Positions 9,699 through 18,800 of a stretch of 33,914 bases of DNA are shown piece by piece (the stretch's first letter is position 1; every line of letters starts with the position of its first letter). This DNA is from a bacterium (GTDB lineage Bacteria; Armatimonadota; Chthonomonadetes; Chthonomonadales; CAJBBX01). The DNA lies in assembly GCA_021811565.1 (NCBI GenBank), contig JAJZOL010000026.1, positions 1-33,914 on the forward strand, read 5' to 3'. A program made the position numbers and the translations under genes. Below the pieces are notes generated by a model. The model ran no database searches. It was given only the letters and a program-made list of their open reading frames with translations, and had not been told where the DNA came from.

Positions 9699-10778
9699 TT
9701 ACGCTTCTCCCTGTTGGTTCTCAATCCGTTGTTGCAATTCCGATATCTGCTTTTCCAACGACTTGACGCGTTTTAGAAGCTCCGGCAAATTTTCATAAGC
9801 CGCTTCCTGGCGTAAACGTTGCCGATGAGGACGCGCAGGGTAACCGGAAACCACCGATTGAGGCGGAATGTTGCCGAATACGCCGGCTTGCGCCATTACG
9901 ACGGCTCCGTCACCTATTTGAATATGGTCTTTTAAACCGGTCTGTCCGCCGAGAATTACCCCTTGCCCCAACTGCACGCTTCCCGCAAGCCCTGTTTGAG
10001 CGACGATTATGCAATTCGGTCCGATCTTGCAATTATGACCCACCTGCACCAAATTATCGATCTTCGTGCCGTTTCCAACCACAGTCATTCCGGTTTTCGC
10101 TCGGTCCACGGTCGTATTGCATCCGATCTCCACGTCGTCCCCAATGGTCACTCCGCCAATTTGCGGGATTTTTCGATGCTTGTCATCAATAAACATGTAT
10201 CCGAAACCATCGGCGCCTATCACCGCACCGCTATGCAATATCACACGTTTGCCAATGTGAATTCCATGATAAACGGTGACATTGGGATAAAACATGCAAC
10301 CCTCGTTTATTGTACTGCCATAACCGATGAAACAGTTCGCCATGATAACGGAGCCGGATTTTATCACCACATCGTCCTCAATCACCACGTTCGGACCGAT
10401 ACTGACGTCAATGTCAATTCGGGCGGTGGGGGATATCAAAGCGGATGGATGAACCCCAGCCGGGTTGCGAGGGGTGTCCGCGAAAAGCTCGATTATTGAA
10501 ATGAATGCTCTGCGAGGAGACGTCACCCGAATCATAGCTTTGTCCGTATCGGGTGTATTCAACGGCGCCACAATTGCCGATGCGTTCGAATTAATCGCCT
10601 GCCTTAAAAATCGATCGTTCTCCGCAAATACGATGTCACCCTCTACGGCATCCTCCACATCCGAGACGCCTGTGATAAGGCTGTCGTCGCTGCCGGATAT
10701 TTCGCCCGATATTATGCGGGCGATCTCCGAAAGGCGATAATGGCGAGGTTCCGATTTGATACTTTCCTTTGAATTCAT
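9699..10778 (-). CDS. lpxD: UDP-3-O-(3-hydroxyacyl)glucosamine N-acyltransferase
   Basis: N-terminal LpxD domain followed by hexapeptide repeats; GADGFGYMFIDDKHRKIPQIGGVTIGDDVEIGCNTTVDRAKTGMTVVGNGTKIDNLVQVGHNCKIG. Confidence 0.94.
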   Translation of the reverse strand: MNSKESIKSEPRHYRLSEIARIISGEISGSDDSLITGVSDVEDAVEGDIVFAENDRFLRQAINSNASAIVAPLNTPDTDKAMIRVTSPRRAFISIIELFADTPRNPAGVHPSALISPTARIDIDVSIGPNVVIEDDVVIKSGSVIMANCFIGYGSTINEGCMFYPNVTVYHGIHIGKRVILHSGAVIGADGFGYMFIDDKHRKIPQIGGVTIGDDVEIGCNTTVDRAKTGMTVVGNGTKIDNLVQVGHNCKIGPNCIIVAQTGLAGSVQLGQGVILGGQTGLKDHIQIGDGAVVMAQAGVFGNIPPQSVVSGYPARPHRQRLRQEAAYENLPELLKRVKSLEKQISELQQRIENQQGEA

Positions 10779-10884
10779 TGATTGTCACTTTCGTGAGGTA
10801 ACCGCATAGACAAGTTATGGGGTTACCATCACTCTTCTCACGATTGATGAAACGCATCACATCGTATTTGGCAATCGCCTCTTC

Positions 10885-12114
10885 TTAACGTTTCATCATG
10901 GGTTGAAATTCCCGCGTCAATAGTTGTTGGAAAAGCTTGGTTTCGTCCGTCTCTCCTGGCCTCCACTGATAGCTCACCGTCCAGTTGCGTTTTAAAGCGA
11001 TCTGACTTATTCTCCCCATGATATCGGAACGAATGGATTGAAGCAGTCGGTTCCGCTGAGCCTTTATCGCGTCCATTTCATTTCGCACCGTATTGGCATA
11101 TTGCTGAGAAGGCGCGGAACGAAATGTCGGTAATTTGGGAAGTGGGAAATGGGCTTTCATTTCCGGAATGGATGTCTCATTTCGCTCGGATTGACCATTT
11201 CCGGATAGGGTGTTTAGGTTATCCTGGATATCCTGCTTGTAGCGGTTTAGCCGGCTATCGGTTTCCGTTCGCAATTTCACTTCGCGTTGCATGACGCTCT
11301 TATTCATATTTTTGTAAACCTGATCCTTGTAAAGCTGTAATGTGTGAGCGTATTTCGCCTCAATGTCAGCCATTTTGGCATTCATCTCCTTCACAAGCGC
11401 GGCGATATTCTGGTTTGCGTCGGCAAGTTGAATTCGCGCGTTGTCCTGGAGAGGGCCTGTATATGTCCGAATATAGCTCTCATAACCGATCGCCCGAAGC
11501 TGATAAACTCTGATTTTCGATTCATAGGACTGCATTACCAAGGCTGAGTCTTGGTTTTGGAGTGCGTTCAGTTTATTCATTTCCATGGCGATTTCGCCAA
11601 GAGCCTTTTGGTTTTCCGTTTTGCGCCATTGGTCAAGGATTCGGTTGTTTTGCATGTTGATCCTATTACGCATACTCTCAATTCGATTGAACGCAGGCTG
11701 AAGCACATCACTTTTTATCGGGTTTTTATTGCTCGGGTTAATCTCGTCTTTCAGAGGCTGAGAAGGTGCGTACCTCTCAGTTATCCGCAGGGATTTCATT
11801 CCCAACGGGTTTCGGAAAGAGGGTGGCGTTGCTAAAATACGATCCATTTGAAAGATATTCGTCCAAGATGGATGAAGGGTGATCAGACGATGGATATCCA
11901 CGAAAACCACTTTCGTGGCTGGCTTCTCGGTGTGTTTGCCGCAACCTCCCCCGGCAATAACCAAGCAACATACGAAAGCGGTTAAAGCTCCGGAAAGGAG
12001 ACGGCGTTTTGCATCTTTGGCTTCGCATGACGAGTTCAAAGAGAACAATATACTGTTCCGGGGATTTCGATCGCTTCTTGGGGTGTCGTCGCCAAGCGTA
12101 TGCGAGTATCCCAT
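10885..12114 (-). CDS. putative lipoprotein with Skp/OmpH-like coiled-coil character (start uncertain)
   Basis: Hydrophobic stretch ending in a lipobox-like VIAGGGC, then VVFVDIHRLITLHPSW (compare FATVDVQKI in the neighbouring OmpH), followed by a long Q/K/R/E-rich helical region. Lies between ompH and lpxD. Confidence 0.55.
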   Translation of the reverse strand: MGYSHTLGDDTPRSDRNPRNSILFSLNSSCEAKDAKRRLLSGALTAFVCCLVIAGGGCGKHTEKPATKVVFVDIHRLITLHPSWTNIFQMDRILATPPSFRNPLGMKSLRITERYAPSQPLKDEINPSNKNPIKSDVLQPAFNRIESMRNRINMQNNRILDQWRKTENQKALGEIAMEMNKLNALQNQDSALVMQSYESKIRVYQLRAIGYESYIRTYTGPLQDNARIQLADANQNIAALVKEMNAKMADIEAKYAHTLQLYKDQVYKNMNKSVMQREVKLRTETDSRLNRYKQDIQDNLNTLSGNGQSERNETSIPEMKAHFPLPKLPTFRSAPSQQYANTVRNEMDAIKAQRNRLLQSIRSDIMGRISQIALKRNWTVSYQWRPGETDETKLFQQLLTREFQPMMKR

Positions 12115-12287
12115 CTTTTACCCTCTCGCTCGATTCTTTCGGTATCACACGGAACCGCATCGGGAAAAACAATCATCCCGATGCGGTGTGCATGAACATT
12201 AAGCCATATAAACCCTTATCGCCCAATCAATTGATTGTATTCAATCTCACCCGTATTACGTTGCATTTTCGGGCGAAACCCTTCGAA

Positions 12288-12938
12288 CTATTTGTTGAGA
12301 ATAGCCAGCACCTGGTCAGTAATATCCACTCCCGAATAGAGCACCACTTGATTGTTGAAGACGATGGTTATCCCTTTGTCCTTTGCAACCTGAGCGACCG
12401 CAGCGCGAATATTCTTCACCAGCAAATCAGAGTTCTGATTATCGAAATTCGTGAGATCAGCCTTCATCTGATCCTGCATGCTGTTGTACTGATCCGACGC
12501 CTTGGCTATCGCCGCCTCGAGCGTGGCGAGTTGGGCTTTATCCGCGTCGGTTAGTTCGCTCTCCTTCTTCTGTCTCAGCGCTACCAACTGATTGTTTAGT
12601 TGCTGAGCCTTGTCCATCAGCTGCTTCAGCGTCGCCTTATCCGCATCGGTTTGATTAGGACCTTTTTCCTCAATCGCGTCGATTTGCTTTTGTTCGTCTT
12701 CGGTGAGAAGAGGCATGTTCTGTCTGCGAGCCAGCCTGCCTTGCCATTTGGCTTGGAGTTGCTGGAATTGCGTTTCCAAAACAGCCTTCAATTTGTAATT
12801 ATCATTTATCTTCTGGACATCCACCGTGGCGAATGTGATCTGCTTCTCGCTCGCTCCTGAAGCCCGCAAGGCAAAGGCGAGGCATACAACCATTGTGGAC
12901 AAAACCAGCACTCTCCACCATGTTGGTGACTGGGACAT
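12288..12938 (-). CDS. OmpH/Skp family periplasmic chaperone-like protein
   Basis: Signal peptide, ITFATVDVQKINDNYKLKAVLETQFQQLQAKWQ, coiled-coil middle, C-terminal AAVAQVAKDKGITIVFNNQVVLYSGVDITDQVLAILNK as in Skp/OmpH. Confidence 0.9.
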   Translation of the reverse strand: MSQSPTWWRVLVLSTMVVCLAFALRASGASEKQITFATVDVQKINDNYKLKAVLETQFQQLQAKWQGRLARRQNMPLLTEDEQKQIDAIEEKGPNQTDADKATLKQLMDKAQQLNNQLVALRQKKESELTDADKAQLATLEAAIAKASDQYNSMQDQMKADLTNFDNQNSDLLVKNIRAAVAQVAKDKGITIVFNNQVVLYSGVDITDQVLAILNK

Positions 12939-13000
12939 TTTAAACTCCTCTCAAATCTTTTCGATACACATTATAGCATTGAGTCGCGGATTTCAACAAG

Positions 13001-15106
13001 TTAGAACACCTGACCAATACTGAAGTGAGTTCTGGCTCCTTCGCGACCGAAACCTTCGTCTATGCGTATCGGTCCGATGGGTGTGATGACGCGCAAACCA
13101 AAACCAACTCCGAGAGACGGGCTGAAACCCGCATGCTGGGTGAAACCCGAAAAACTCACATTTTCGTAATTTCCCCCCCACGCATCTCCAACGTCCGTGA
13201 AGAGAACGCCGGTCAGGCTTTTTTCAATTGGCTGTCGAAATTCGACCGATCCAAGAAACATATTTCTGCCCCAGAACCGATCCTCCTGATACCCTCTCAG
13301 GCTTTCCGCGCCACCCACGAAGAACTGTTCTGAAAACGGCATTCGACCTGTGGATGTCCCGAGTAAAAATCTGAAAGCGAATACTTGGCGCAATTGGTTG
13401 GGGTTGGTTCTCCTGCCTTGCAACGAGATGAATCTCCGAAGGTCGATAATCAACTTTGTGTAATTCATTGGACCATACACTCCGTTTGGAGTGGCGCCGT
13501 TCAGCAGTGTGATGGGTCTCATGTCGGCGTGCCCAACGTCAATCTCCACGGTCTCATATCCGCCAGCGGCAGGATTTTGAATGAAATCCCGGGTGTCGTG
13601 GGATACCCGACCGGTCACGACCGCGATAGGCCCGTTCTGCAAAATGGACGCATCGTTTGCATCAAGGTCCAAGGCGGGTACGCTCACGTTGTCGTAACGA
13701 ACACCCAAATATCCCCGCATCGTGGAATTCAAAGGTCTGCCTAAGGTGATTTGTCCTCCCACGTGGGTTTCATAATAATCCGTGCTCGTACCAGCCAGGT
13801 TTGAACTGGTCAAACTTCCGATGGAGGTTCCAAAACGGTAAACGGCTTTGTCATATAAATCCACGGACAAGGAGGTATGTTTTTTATCCAACCAGGGTTG
13901 AGTGAATCCCAACTCATAACTGTTCTGGTTAGCGATACCGCCGGTTTGAGCGCGAAGATTGACTTGTTCGCCGGTTCCAAGGAAGTTTGTGTCTCCTACA
14001 TCCGCAAAATAGATGAGTTGTTGCTGACTGCTGTAACCAAGACCTAATGCCAAGGAACCCGTATGCTTCTCCTGAATGTTCAAAGTGATTTCCACGCTTC
14101 CCGGAGCGGGGTAGGCGAAAGCCGGCTCCACGCTGTCGAAAAGACCTGTGTTGTAGATCGCAGTAAGATCCTTGCGCAGTTGAAGCACGTTGTAGTATGA
14201 TCCCTGCTTTAACTGCATCTCTCGTAACACAACCCAGGGGCGGGTCTTCTTCAATCCGTGAATGGTTATCTTGGTGACTTTACCCACGATAATAGGGATA
14301 TCCAGAATACCGTTCGTGATTCCCAGTCCGTCAGGGTTCACAACAGCTTGGTATCCTTTTTTCTCGTAGGCTTGCTGAATGGCCTCTACGTCACTGCGCA
14401 ATGTGTTGATGTTAAGGACTTGGCCCTCCTGGGTCTTCATCAACGCTTTGATGGTTGCGGCGGGTATTGGTCCCGTGCCTGTCAAATTGATTCCTTGCAC
14501 CATGTCGTTTTCATCAACGGTGATGGTTACATCAGCTTCGTTGCCAACGACATTTGCCGTGATAACGACCCCTTGAGCGGGGTTATCCGGATGATGCGAA
14601 CCAAAGTTACCTGTTTGAAGTAACCGTTGCTGGGCGTCGTTTATGCTTTGTTGCGTCAGCGGCTGCCCAACGCTCAAGCCGCTCGCAAGAATGATTGCGC
14701 TACTGTTTATGTTCTTATTGCCTACCACCGTGATAGACTTGATGATAGGGTTCAAAGGCGCCAATGGCGTTGTGGGCGCAGTTGGTGTCCCGGGCGTGAC
14801 TGAAGGTGTTGCAGGGGTGGTATTTGGCGTGGCAGGCTCCGTCGGTTTTGTTGGCGCAGTAGGGGAGGTGGACGGTTTGACTGGCGCCGTAGGAGAGGTG
14901 GATGGTTTGCCTGGTTTCGGGGTAGGAGTTGGCGGGGTGACGGGATTGGTGGTCGGGCTCGTCGGTTTGGTCGGCGTGGCGGGACTTGACGGTTGGGATG
15001 TTGGCTTTGTCTGCTGGGCGTAAGCCTGTTGCATGGGAAGACCCAGCATGCAAAACAGCATCATGGATAGGATTGTAGTTACGACCTTATAGTCTTGAAT
15101 TTTCAC
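13001..15106 (-). CDS. bamA: BamA/Omp85-family outer membrane assembly protein (POTRA domains plus beta-barrel)
   Basis: Signal peptide, Pro/Thr-rich segment, apparently three POTRA repeats (IKSITVVGNKNI..., VQGINLTGTGPIPA..., VTKITIHGLKKTRP...), surface-antigen barrel with GGAESLRGYQEDRFWG, C-terminal aromatic residue (IGQVF). Confidence 0.92.
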   Translation of the reverse strand: MKIQDYKVVTTILSMMLFCMLGLPMQQAYAQQTKPTSQPSSPATPTKPTSPTTNPVTPPTPTPKPGKPSTSPTAPVKPSTSPTAPTKPTEPATPNTTPATPSVTPGTPTAPTTPLAPLNPIIKSITVVGNKNINSSAIILASGLSVGQPLTQQSINDAQQRLLQTGNFGSHHPDNPAQGVVITANVVGNEADVTITVDENDMVQGINLTGTGPIPAATIKALMKTQEGQVLNINTLRSDVEAIQQAYEKKGYQAVVNPDGLGITNGILDIPIIVGKVTKITIHGLKKTRPWVVLREMQLKQGSYYNVLQLRKDLTAIYNTGLFDSVEPAFAYPAPGSVEITLNIQEKHTGSLALGLGYSSQQQLIYFADVGDTNFLGTGEQVNLRAQTGGIANQNSYELGFTQPWLDKKHTSLSVDLYDKAVYRFGTSIGSLTSSNLAGTSTDYYETHVGGQITLGRPLNSTMRGYLGVRYDNVSVPALDLDANDASILQNGPIAVVTGRVSHDTRDFIQNPAAGGYETVEIDVGHADMRPITLLNGATPNGVYGPMNYTKLIIDLRRFISLQGRRTNPNQLRQVFAFRFLLGTSTGRMPFSEQFFVGGAESLRGYQEDRFWGRNMFLGSVEFRQPIEKSLTGVLFTDVGDAWGGNYENVSFSGFTQHAGFSPSLGVGFGLRVITPIGPIRIDEGFGREGARTHFSIGQVF

Positions 15107-15149
15107 TAGGACACTCCCTTGCGAGTGAGTTCTCTATCATCGACGTACC

Positions 15150-15818
15150 TTATTGGTCTTTGTAATAAGGCTCGAGTTTGCGCCTGAGCATAGCCCGAGC
15201 ACGGGAAAGGCGCGTCTTTACATTTTCAATTGTGAGGTGGGTCACTTCAACGATTTCATTGTAGGACAACCCTTCCACCTCGCGTAAAATCACAACTTCA
15301 CGATACTCCGCGGGAAGGGAGTTCACCGCCGCGAGGATCTGCTGCTTGAGTTCCTTTTCCTCCGCGATGACATGGGGCGCCTTGGAAATATCGGGGATCT
15401 CCTTGGAAGAGAAACCCTCATCATCGCTCCATTCATCCGGTTGGTCCAAAGACTCCAACTTGATCGTATGTATTCTGCTTCGTTGTCGCAGGCGGTTGCG
15501 GCATTGATTGATAGCAATCTGATATAGCCATGTGTATACTTTGGACTCGCCTCGAAACTCATTGAAATGACGATAGGCGTTGATAAAGGTGTCTTGCGTT
15601 AAATCCGCCGCCTCATCGTAATCCCCTATTATCCGATAGATCACATTGAATATTTTCTTTTCATATGTGGCCACCAGCGAATCAAAAGTGGTGTGGCTAT
15701 CTTTGCCGCCCGACGTTTGATCCCTCATCGGCCGGTCCTCATCGCGTTGATCCTCCGAAGTGAGTTCGTTCGTCATTAGTAGGACATAACTTTTTCCACT
15801 GATGTTTAGCGTGTTCAC
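15150..15818 (-). CDS. RNA polymerase sigma-70 family factor, ECF type (a later start at MTNELTSE, about 15776, is plausible)
   Basis: Region 2: FNVIYRIIGDYDEAADLTQDTFINAYRHFNEFRGESKVYTWLYQIAINQCRNRLRQ. Region 4: LPAEYREVVILREVEGLSYNEIVEVTHLTIENVKTRLSRARAMLRRKL. Confidence 0.93.
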   Translation of the reverse strand: MNTLNISGKSYVLLMTNELTSEDQRDEDRPMRDQTSGGKDSHTTFDSLVATYEKKIFNVIYRIIGDYDEAADLTQDTFINAYRHFNEFRGESKVYTWLYQIAINQCRNRLRQRSRIHTIKLESLDQPDEWSDDEGFSSKEIPDISKAPHVIAEEKELKQQILAAVNSLPAEYREVVILREVEGLSYNEIVEVTHLTIENVKTRLSRARAMLRRKLEPYYKDQ

Positions 15819-15831
15819 CGCTGGTTATATC

Positions 15832-18800
15832 CTAAAACTTAAAGACTCCCTCAAGAAGGTACGCGTTCGTTCGTTGATCATCCACCGACCAGGAAAATTG
15901 CAAATTATCCCGAATCCGATAGCTAGTCTTTAACTCCCAGGAGATGTTCCCTGAGTAACTTGTGGAGTTCGTACCGGTGAAAAGTCGCCAATAGCTGATG
16001 TAAAATGGTCCGAACAATTTGCGTGAAACATGGAAGGAAAATGCGTCCATGTTATTGTATTCCACCGAGATATCCTCCAACCCCAACGCTTTCCTTAATC
16101 CCATTTTTTCCAATAAACTGGGCAGATAACTATTGGAGAGAATGTCGGATAACTGTTGCCCCAGAATGCGTCCGACATCCGGATTTCTGCTGAATAACTG
16201 CTCGATGGAATTCTGACCGCCTAATAATCCCGTTATCCTCTCCTGCAATCCTTGCGGTCCTGGCGCGAGGTCCGCTGGGTCCGAACTAAACCTGAGTATC
16301 AGTCCGGATCCTGGACGTGTGTTGGATACCAACTGATTGGAAGTGGCGATAGTCAATGGGGCTCCCATATTGATGGGACCGCTAGCATCAACCGTGATAG
16401 TATACCTTTTATAAGACCCATTCACGGAAGTAGCCATCAAATGAGTATTCGCCACAAGGTTGATATTGATGCCGAGAGATGGATTTGCATAGTCTCCCAT
16501 CGCGTAGGTCGGGAACCGCAAATCCACAACACCTCCCCGTTGAATCACAAAGCGCGCCGTCGGGAACACCAATGTTCCTCGGTCAATTGTCACATGTCCG
16601 CTGAAATTCGGACGTTCCAGCGTGCCTGTCAGCATCATTGGATAGGCGGGCTCCGTGTGCACGACGGCGGATAACTGAGCGGAACTGATAGTGACGGCTT
16701 TTCCAAGTGTGATGCCCAAATGAAACACGGGTGAGAATGGCATCTCGCTCGGGGTTTTTGACGTAGCCACGATCTGCGGCATCTTGAACTCCGCTTGATT
16801 CACATGTATGTCGCCATTGATATTCGGTTTGAACAGGGTGCCGGTAATGGTGAAATTCGCGGCGGTGTCGCCTGTGACCAAGCTGCCGGAATGCAATATC
16901 GGCAAGGGTGTCTCCGCCACTACGAGGCGGGGAATGGAAATGGTCAATCCTTTTGAGTTGGCTACACCTTCATGTAATGGAATATCCCCCGACATCGTGA
17001 TCGGTTGGCTGGCTAAAAGCGTTTTCCCTGTTCCCAAATCGAAAACCTTCGTGTCGGCGCTGAAATGGTCTACGCGCAGCGAACTCCCGTCGAAACTGAA
17101 CAATGAGTTCAAATCCGTCAGCGCCGTGGACATGCCGCTTAACTGTATCTTATCCGTTGGCGACTGGGTGATTTGGAGCTGTCCGTGAATGTCCGGTTTC
17201 TTCAACGTGCCCGCCCAGTCGAAGGATGCATCAAGGTTTCCTTCCAGGACGGCGTTGGAATTCGGAAGGAAAGCGGTGAGAATGCTCAAACTCTGATTTT
17301 TTATCCTCACACTCATGTCCAGCTTTGGATCAGGAGGAATGAAAGGTGATTTCCATGAAAACTGAATGGACCCCTTGGCGGAAGCGAGGTATTCCGGCGC
17401 CGGGCGCTTCGGGTTTGAGTTTTGCCCTTTGAGTGTGATGCGTATATCGTCCGCGTTGATGCTGCCCTCTTGTAGGGTCGCTTTGGAAATGGAAATGTGG
17501 TCCACTTGAAACTCTTTGCCCGTGGCGATCTGCGGGTCTTTCCATAGAAGATGAGAGAGTTCACTGGATAGAGTCAATTTCGGTTGACTGGGATTCCCGC
17601 TTGCTTGTAAATAGATCAGATCCGCAGTTCCGGACAGGCCGCTCAGCACGGATGTGTTCGGGAACCAGCGACCCAATAACTGCAATGGAAGATTGTTAAT
17701 GCTGATATCCCCGTCGATACTTTTTGCGAAAACCATCTTTCCTTGAGCGGATATCGACGATTCCCCAGCCTGCAACTCGGCGTCGTTAAGCGCAAGGGAT
17801 CCAGGGGTGTACGTACCGGAACCCTTGAAAACGGAGATAGGTTGATTCTCCACGATTATCTGGTTGCCGTTCCATTGGAATGCGATATCAGGATGATGAT
17901 CCGTATCGGTCAGATGAGCTTGCATGGAGATATCCCCTTGCAGCGGGTTCGATAATCTGTTTAACCAATATACCAACGGGGAGTTAGGCTGACTCACGGC
18001 ATAAGGGCTGTTGACTACAAGATGACGGATCAGTTCGAACGGTATGGAATTGGCGACCAAATCCCCCTTGAAAGAGGATTTGTTAACATTGTATTCAAAA
18101 TTATCCACTTGCATCAGCGTCTTGTTGGAATTCAAGCTCTTGAGGGCTATGGCGTTGGATGTGATCTCGGTATCGTCAAAGAGTATCTTCGCAACAATAT
18201 CGCCTGGTTGTTCATCGTTAATTGTGAGTCCGGTTGTGCTTGCGTCGACTTCCCCTTGCATCCCTTTAACCGTACCGGAAACGATATTCCCCTCAAGTTT
18301 GAGTGTCCCGTTCGCCTTTCCGCTCATCACGATGTAATCCTTCATCCAAGGTTGAAAAAGCGACAGGTCAAATTGATTTAACTTGGAATTGATGATGAAG
18401 TGATTGGCTGAATCCATGCTCGCCTGAGCGTCGATGGAGGAAGATCCGATACCTGCGTGAAAAGCGGGCACGGTCAAACTTGCGCCGTTTGGAGATAATT
18501 GGTAATTCAAGGATAACGAGAGATTGTCGAATGTGAAATCGGCAAGGGTGGCATCCTTCACTATGATAACGGGCATGCTCACGTCTGGTTGAGAATAGGT
18601 GCCGGTCACCTGAAATGAGCCCTCGCTTGCGCCGCTCATCTGCCAATTTTTTCCCGCCATCTCTGCAATATCCTGTAACTCAAGCCGTTGGAAATCCCCG
18701 TTGAGATTAAGAGTCGCCTTTGAGGATAACGGATTAGTGATTACTCCTGTGATCGAGGCGATCGCAGGGAATCTCCACGCCGTGCCGTTGATAATTTTCA

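Noticed and set aside
14643-15023. Gly/Val-rich plus-strand ORF and repetitive DNA that might suggest a repeat array
   Set aside because: It is the reverse of the Pro/Thr-rich linker coding sequence of bamA; repeats are codon-level and irregular, without CRISPR-like spacers.
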